A DNA stretch of 33,316 nucleotides, taken from positions 1-33,316 of IMG/VR virus record IMGVR_UViG_3300036398_000528; one strand, written 5' to 3'. This stretch comes from a virus. Of this stretch, positions 28,866 to 33,316 are shown piece after piece. The notes beneath the pieces are model-generated. The model was not told the origin of the DNA, did no database searches, and worked only from the letters and a program-made list of their open reading frames with translations. Made by a program: the position numbers and the translations under genes. Numbering within the stretch: the stretch's first letter is position 1; each line of letters starts with the position of its first letter.

Positions 28866-28892
28866 GGGGAGGCCGAAACCTCCCCATCTCTA
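28866..28892 (-). terminator. Terminator-like hairpin after the coat gene
   Basis: Stem GGGGAGG (28866-28872) / CCTCCCC (28879-28885) with loop CCGAAA follows the coat gene stop. On the minus strand it is followed by TTCTTTCCTTTG. It is probably a partial terminator that lets coat be made in excess over downstream genes. Confidence 0.8.
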
Positions 28893-30167
28893 TTAGGCTT
28901 GGTTGAAAAGCAGGATGCCTGCCATTTCAGGGTTGGTCATTACAACGCCATACAAGGTGTCGAGCGTGTAAAGCGTCTGGAACGTCAGTGGATCGAACTT
29001 CTTGGTCATGACCAATTCGATACCCTGATCCGTCGATGCACGCAGAACGTCAACGCCAGCACCATCTGGAACAGCATAACGACCTGGGAGCAATTCAATC
29101 GAATCCTTGCGCCAGAACGGGTTGATGTTCGAAGCAGTGGTGTTCAGGAAGTTGATTGGAGCAGTTGCCGAAGTCGAAACGACTTGGACGTTCTTATACT
29201 GCAATTCAGCATCCGTAGGCGACGAGTTCGCACCGATGATTGGTGGCGAGATCGTCATGGTCGTGCCACTGTCAACCGAGATAACGCGGAACGTCTTGAG
29301 TGCGCCCGTGCTACGCTTGGTGATGTGGTGGACTGCTTCAATGCCAGTGATCGTGAACGCATCGCCAGCAGTGATGCCAGTTGTCGAGGAGACAGTGACA
29401 GTCTGATAGCGGTTGTCTACGTTCAGAACACCGCCAGTGCTGGTGGTGGTTGCTTGTGGAACATAACGCACTTGAGCGCCGTTGGTGGCGATGGTGCGGC
29501 TTGCCGAGTTAGCAGCGCAGCGGTTTGCATAGTCAAGCTTGTAAGTCTGGAAGCTTGCAACTTCACCGACGAACGAACGCTCGTATGCGTTAGCCGACTT
29601 CGTGCCAGTGAACGAACGAGTCGCTACTGCCAAGTTACCAGCCATGCCGTTGTAATCGCGGCTCGACAATGCGAGGTAGCGATCACCAGCCATAACACCC
29701 TGCTCGTTCATGATGCTGTCGCAAAGTGCAACATCGTCATAAGTGCCAGGTGCGGTTGCTACGTCAACAACGAGTGTGCCTTGAGCAGCAGCCAAATCCA
29801 TAACGGAAAGGTTGATGTCAGAAGCAAGCTTTTGCTTTGCCGAATCGCCAAGGCGACCTTCCTGCAATGCGTCACGCAGTTCCAAAGCGTTCATCTGCCA
29901 TGCAGAGCACTTGTTGAAACCGAGCGTCGAAGGCACGGAGAGCTGAGTCATCGTCGAAACGTCAGAAGCAATCGAGGTGCCAATTACGCGGTCAAACGAC
30001 TGAGCGATGTAAGGCTGTGGACGCCAGATGGTGTCACGAGCGCGTTCCATCGTTACGCCGTTGGTGTTGTATACGTTGATGTTCTTGCTGAGGATCAGCG
30101 CATCGTTGAAGCCTTCGAGGATGTCCTCAAAAGCAACAATTTCTTCTTTTGAAAAAGCGTTAGCCAT
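28893..30167 (-). CDS. Major coat protein (P22 gp5-like)
   Basis: A 424-residue protein of the P22 coat family (P22: 430 residues). Recognisable segments: TMERARDTIWRPQPYIAQSF near the N-terminus, a GVMAGDRYLALSSRDYNGMA stretch, GVLNVDNRYQTVTVSSTTG (the P22 coat has NVDNRFATVTLSATTG), and the tail MTNPEMAGILLFNQA. The HK97 fold is presumed from the family, with an insertion domain in the middle. Expression is very high in such phages; the codon choice avoids TTA, CTA and TCA so strongly that a complete reverse-strand frame stays open. Confidence 0.92.
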   Translation of the reverse strand: MANAFSKEEIVAFEDILEGFNDALILSKNINVYNTNGVTMERARDTIWRPQPYIAQSFDRVIGTSIASDVSTMTQLSVPSTLGFNKCSAWQMNALELRDALQEGRLGDSAKQKLASDINLSVMDLAAAQGTLVVDVATAPGTYDDVALCDSIMNEQGVMAGDRYLALSSRDYNGMAGNLAVATRSFTGTKSANAYERSFVGEVASFQTYKLDYANRCAANSASRTIATNGAQVRYVPQATTTSTGGVLNVDNRYQTVTVSSTTGITAGDAFTITGIEAVHHITKRSTGALKTFRVISVDSGTTMTISPPIIGANSSPTDAELQYKNVQVVSTSATAPINFLNTTASNINPFWRKDSIELLPGRYAVPDGAGVDVLRASTDQGIELVMTKKFDPLTFQTLYTLDTLYGVVMTNPEMAGILLFNQA

Positions 30168-30185
30168 TTTAATAACTCCAAAAAA

Positions 30186-31046
30186 TTAGGATTGTTTCTT
30201 ATTACGCTTGTAAGCCATGACCTTTGACAAATCTCCGGTCTTCAGAGCTTCAGCGCGTAAGCGTTCAAGTTGTGAATCAATGGAACCAGACATACGTCCA
30301 CCACTTGTGGTGATCGTGCGTTCTGGCGCGGTTGCTGCCCTTCGGTTAGTTACTTTCAACTGAGTCTCCAGTTTTGCTACCGCGAAGGCAAACTTCACGG
30401 GGTCGGTGATTGCTGCAAGTTCCTTTGCACGCTTGGAGCTTTTGCCAATTGCGTAGATAAGCAAAGCAGGGTTGTCAGAGCCTTGCAGAACGATTCCCTG
30501 TTGCGTTACGTCAAACGTATCCAAGGCCGTAGCTTCGGCTTCGTCATAGTCACGCACCTTTAACGAGGCTTTCGCCTTCGCATAGGAATCAAGCTTGTCC
30601 TGCCATGCTTTGGCTTCAGCATCTCGCTGTGCCGCTACATTGGCTTCGGCTGCATCGTATTCGCGTTTGTGCTCATACCATTCAGCAAGCTTTTGTTCAT
30701 ACTCGTCGGAATCATAATCGCAACTTTCGAGCGTTGGCTTTGATGCTAATGCAACTGGTTTGGTCTCAGTTGCCGTTGTATTAAGCTTTGCTTCCAGTTC
30801 ACGAATCTTCCGCTCTTTTTCCCGATTCGATTTACGCAATTCACGCACCCAAGCTGGCGCACGAACTTCTTCATCTTGAGGTGGCGATTCCTCTCCGATA
30901 GATATTACGACCTCATCCTCGTCATCTTCTTCCTCATCCTCAGTATCGTCGATGGTATTGGTCTCATCGTCCGATTCTTCATTGATGTCTGTATCGATGT
31001 CGATTGTTTCGAAGTTGTCGTTATTATCCAATTCTGCCGTTTTCAT
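30186..31046 (-). CDS. Scaffolding protein (P22 gp8-like)
   Basis: A 286-residue, very acidic N-terminal region (residues 10-60 are mostly Asp/Glu: DTEDEEEDDEDEV), then a central coiled helix (REKERKIRELEAKLN) and a basic C-terminus (KVMAYKRNKKQS), the coat-binding end in P22-type scaffolds (303 residues in P22). It guides procapsid assembly between portal and coat genes, as in P22 order 1-8-5. Confidence 0.83.
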   Translation of the reverse strand: MKTAELDNNDNFETIDIDTDINEESDDETNTIDDTEDEEEDDEDEVVISIGEESPPQDEEVRAPAWVRELRKSNREKERKIRELEAKLNTTATETKPVALASKPTLESCDYDSDEYEQKLAEWYEHKREYDAAEANVAAQRDAEAKAWQDKLDSYAKAKASLKVRDYDEAEATALDTFDVTQQGIVLQGSDNPALLIYAIGKSSKRAKELAAITDPVKFAFAVAKLETQLKVTNRRAATAPERTITTSGGRMSGSIDSQLERLRAEALKTGDLSKVMAYKRNKKQS

Positions 31047-31063
31047 GTTTTAACCCCATTAAC

Positions 31064-33136
31064 TCACCCTAATTGTGTGGAGGGTGGAACCACATTTGCT
31101 TGCGGCTGGAGTGCAGCCCCAATCTTTTCAGCAGTCTCAATAGCCGACTTGCGCTGGTCAATGTCGATATTTGAGATGGTCTCTGCGGTCTTGGCTTTCG
31201 TTTCTTCAGCGCGTGCCAAGGTGTATTCGGTGTTAGCTTGTGCCTGGATAGCTTGGGCCTGTGCTTTAGCGGCCTCTGCCATCAGATAAGCGGATTGCGG
31301 GTCAGGCTGCACGTTTGCTTGCGCCTCCATCATCATCATCTGTTCTTCTTCCGTTGGCTGCAATACGCCCATTTGAACGAGTTGCTTGCGGAAAAATTCC
31401 TTGATGTCGCCAATGCCTTCGCCTTCCATGTTCATGATAGCCATAGCTTGCAGAACCTGTTGGGTTGTCGGATCGGATGTAACTTGCATCATGCCTGTCA
31501 GCGCACGAACTGTCGCATCGCGGCGGCTCGATGACGATGGGCCAACATCTACAGCAACGTCAAACAAAGCATCGCCCAGATTGTTTTCATAAATCAGTTC
31601 GCCAGTGTCTTGGTCGATCTGTGGCTTCATCAGTTCAACGGAACCAACTTCCTCCATATTGCCGATGGTTTTCATCTTACGCTTTTCTTCAACGTAGATG
31701 TCCTTCGACATTGACAGCCATATCTCACCGCAGCGCCGCACAGCCTTTGCCATGTTGCTCATATAGATGAACGCCTGCATATCAAGGCGCGTCTGGATTA
31801 GCTCTACAGCCTTGCCGCTGATACCGCTTACCATCTTGTCGGCTTGCTGGTTGTTGCCCAGAATCTCAGCCATGTCGGATTCTGTAATCTGCAACAACGC
31901 TGCCATCGCTGGCGGAATCGCTGCGGACTTGGTGTAAGCAACTGGGCCAGCAGCCTGAGTCTCGCCATTTGGCCCTGTGATTGGGTTGATCAGCAGATAA
32001 GGATAATTGCGTAAGTTATCCTCTGCCCACATGATTTGGTGGCCAGTGACTTGCTCAGGCAACAAGATTGGCTTTTCAACGGATGAAAGCGCACTAATCT
32101 CGCCCAGCTTCGATAGCTGCATATTCTTCAAACGCTGTGCGTCTTTGGCTAGGCGAACATGGCCCATGCAACGCTCTACGTTATCGACGAACCAACGCTT
32201 GCCATAGACAGGAACAATCGGAATGTTCTTGCCAGCAATGTAGCCCATATCGTCAAGGATGCCGCCACCGCTCATAATATACTTGCGGACGCGCTTACGC
32301 TTCACGCGCTTCTGGCGCACTTCAACAGTGCCAACAGCAGCAAGCGTTTCCTCTAGCGTTTCGTCTGCGTCAAAGTCCGCTTGCATATAGCGTTCTTCTT
32401 CGCCTTGGATTGTTTGGAAGATGCGGACAGTCTCACGCACTTCCTCAACGCGATAGTATTCAGCAACGAACACAACGTCAGGCGTATCCCAGTCAAATTC
32501 ATATTGGTGAATCTCTTTAGGCCAAGTCGTTGGGTCATCATTCCATTCGGCTTTGTAAGCGTCATAGGTCATGGAATATAGGACGAAGCAATACTTAGCG
32601 TCAGCCTTGTCCTGGCGCTTTGCATCCAGATCGAAGAACACGGAACTGTCAGCGTCATAGATTGGCTCTATGCGAATGCGCTGGCGTTCGTCTTCGTCGT
32701 TCTCATCATCTTCGTAAACAGTGCGTAAACGCCAAGCGCCAAAGCCACCGCCTACTGCTTCCTCGAAAGCGTTGTCGTATGCTTCTTCTGCCATGCTGTC
32801 GCGCTCGTCGGCACGATAAAGACCATTGCAAGTCTCAGCTAGTTTTTCATCCGTGTCGCCATCTTTGCTCACAAAGTCTACAGCGATGCGGTTGTTGCGA
32901 TACTCGTTAATGATACGAATGACGCTCAGATGAATCTTGTTTACCTCGAAGCGCGGCTTGTTTTCGTATTGGTCACCTAATGGGCCTTCCCACTGTGCGC
33001 CAGCGATGGAATAGAAGCGTCGGTCTTGAAGGCACTGTAGACGCTCATCACGGAGCGAGGATTGAACGCGATCAAACTCAGTCAACGCCTGTTGATGGAT
33101 GTTCTGGAAACGCTGTTCTTTGTTCAATCGAGCCAT
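31064..33136 (-). CDS. Portal protein (P22 gp1-like)
   Basis: A 690-residue portal of the P22 family (725 in P22). An N-terminal segment (NEYRNNRIAVDFVSKDGDTD) and FEEAVGGGFGAWRLRTVYED are characteristic, and the crown/barrel end is Gln/Ala-rich (AKAQAQAIQAQANTEYTLAR), forming the long helical barrel. Twelve copies form the packaging ring and hold the tail. The ATG directly follows the terL stop codon. Confidence 0.92.
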   Translation of the reverse strand: MARLNKEQRFQNIHQQALTEFDRVQSSLRDERLQCLQDRRFYSIAGAQWEGPLGDQYENKPRFEVNKIHLSVIRIINEYRNNRIAVDFVSKDGDTDEKLAETCNGLYRADERDSMAEEAYDNAFEEAVGGGFGAWRLRTVYEDDENDEDERQRIRIEPIYDADSSVFFDLDAKRQDKADAKYCFVLYSMTYDAYKAEWNDDPTTWPKEIHQYEFDWDTPDVVFVAEYYRVEEVRETVRIFQTIQGEEERYMQADFDADETLEETLAAVGTVEVRQKRVKRKRVRKYIMSGGGILDDMGYIAGKNIPIVPVYGKRWFVDNVERCMGHVRLAKDAQRLKNMQLSKLGEISALSSVEKPILLPEQVTGHQIMWAEDNLRNYPYLLINPITGPNGETQAAGPVAYTKSAAIPPAMAALLQITESDMAEILGNNQQADKMVSGISGKAVELIQTRLDMQAFIYMSNMAKAVRRCGEIWLSMSKDIYVEEKRKMKTIGNMEEVGSVELMKPQIDQDTGELIYENNLGDALFDVAVDVGPSSSSRRDATVRALTGMMQVTSDPTTQQVLQAMAIMNMEGEGIGDIKEFFRKQLVQMGVLQPTEEEQMMMMEAQANVQPDPQSAYLMAEAAKAQAQAIQAQANTEYTLARAEETKAKTAETISNIDIDQRKSAIETAEKIGAALQPQANVVPPSTQLG

Positions 33137-33316
33137 CTACCACCTATTCACAGTTGCCAAAGGTTGCACATCGAAAGTCTTTGGTGGGACTGCTCGACGT
33201 ATGGCCTCGCACGCATAACGTAGCGCATCTATAAGGTGATTATCACGATCCGCAAGTATTGGCAAGATTTGTCCTGTCAAGGGGTCAGTTTTATAACTGT
33301 AGCACGTTAATTCGTC
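33137..33316 (-). CDS. terL: Terminase large subunit, C-terminal end (cut by window edge)
   Basis: The last 59 codons of a large terminase: YSYKTDPLTGQILPI followed by DRDNHLIDALRYACEA, the nuclease-domain signature with catalytic Asp residues and the ALRYA helix, and a short Val/Pro tail ending ATVNRW. The stop is immediately followed by the portal ATG. It pairs with the partial terS gene at the other edge of the window. Confidence 0.9.
   Translation of the reverse strand, partial: DELTCYSYKTDPLTGQILPILADRDNHLIDALRYACEAIRRAVPPKTFDVQPLATVNRW

Noticed and set aside
28899-30152. A 417-codon open frame on the plus strand opposite the coat gene
   Set aside because: It covers nearly the full coat gene in reverse, its protein is Arg/Ser/Cys/Val-rich without family features, and the coat gene's strong codon preference (few TTA, CTA, TCA) explains the lack of stops.
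1-33316. Integrase, attachment site, CRISPR array, tRNA genes, insertion sequences, reverse transcriptase
   Set aside because: I looked for their typical proteins or repeats and saw none; the HTH proteins alone are not enough to claim lysogeny.

Overview
The window is a nearly complete, compact genome of a short-tailed (podovirus-type) phage with P22-like head and tail proteins. The P22-type set is a 690-residue portal, an acidic scaffold, a gp5-type coat protein, a gp4-type head-completion factor, a gp10-type DNA-stabilising plug, internal ejection proteins and a tailspike with a P22-like head-binding domain. The host is probably an alphaproteobacterium. The best pointer is a GapR/DUF2312 homologue at 9364-9597, a family largely confined to Alphaproteobacteria. 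Base composition is slightly below 50% GC by eye. No integrase, excisionase, tRNA or rRNA gene was seen, so a lytic or non-integrating lifestyle is more likely than classical lysogeny.

The two ends belong together. The left edge cuts a small-terminase gene running leftwards, and the right edge holds the last 59 codons of a large terminase directly upstream of the portal gene. A circular or circularly permuted molecule would join them with roughly 1.3-1.6 kb of missing terS/terL sequence, for a total near 35 kb (inference).

Layout. (1) 7120 down to 1, minus strand: an early/middle operon with a Cro-like regulator, a DUF1064 nuclease-like protein, an O-like replication initiator and P-like helicase loader, small unknown genes, MazG, a stand-alone DnaA domain IV protein, two beta-class DNA methyltransferases (one fused to a ParB-like domain), DUF3310, and terS. 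(2) 7127-7211: divergent promoter/operator region. (3) 7212-11703, plus strand: a recombination/replication operon (ERF annealing protein, YqaJ/lambda-exo nuclease, HNH/DUF968-type protein, NinB, GapR, SSB), a terminator, a second promoter, and a chain of overlapping micro-genes. (4) 11704-11757: convergent terminator region. (5) 33316 down to 11758, minus strand: the late operon with terL, portal, scaffold, coat, head-tail connectors, fibre, ejection proteins, tailspike, lysis genes (holin-like, CHAP-type endolysin, second small membrane protein, nested Rz/Rz1) and a metallophosphoesterase.

Regulation is the most unusual part. Three early promoters on both strands (upstream of 4099, 4494 and 10361) are copies of one cassette: a T-tract with TTTTGCAT, an identical 18-nt block ending in the -35 box, 17 nt, the -10 box, a conserved leader element, a GC hairpin and then the ribosome-binding site. 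Two further promoters share a related motif at the -35 box, suggesting common control by the small HTH protein at 6914-7120. A short plus-strand element at 6488-6574 looks like a small RNA gene: promoter, a hairpin presenting the anti-Shine-Dalgarno sequence CCUCCUU, then a UUCG-loop terminator with seven Ts. A candidate origin (perfect palindrome plus hexamer repeats) lies inside the O-like gene.
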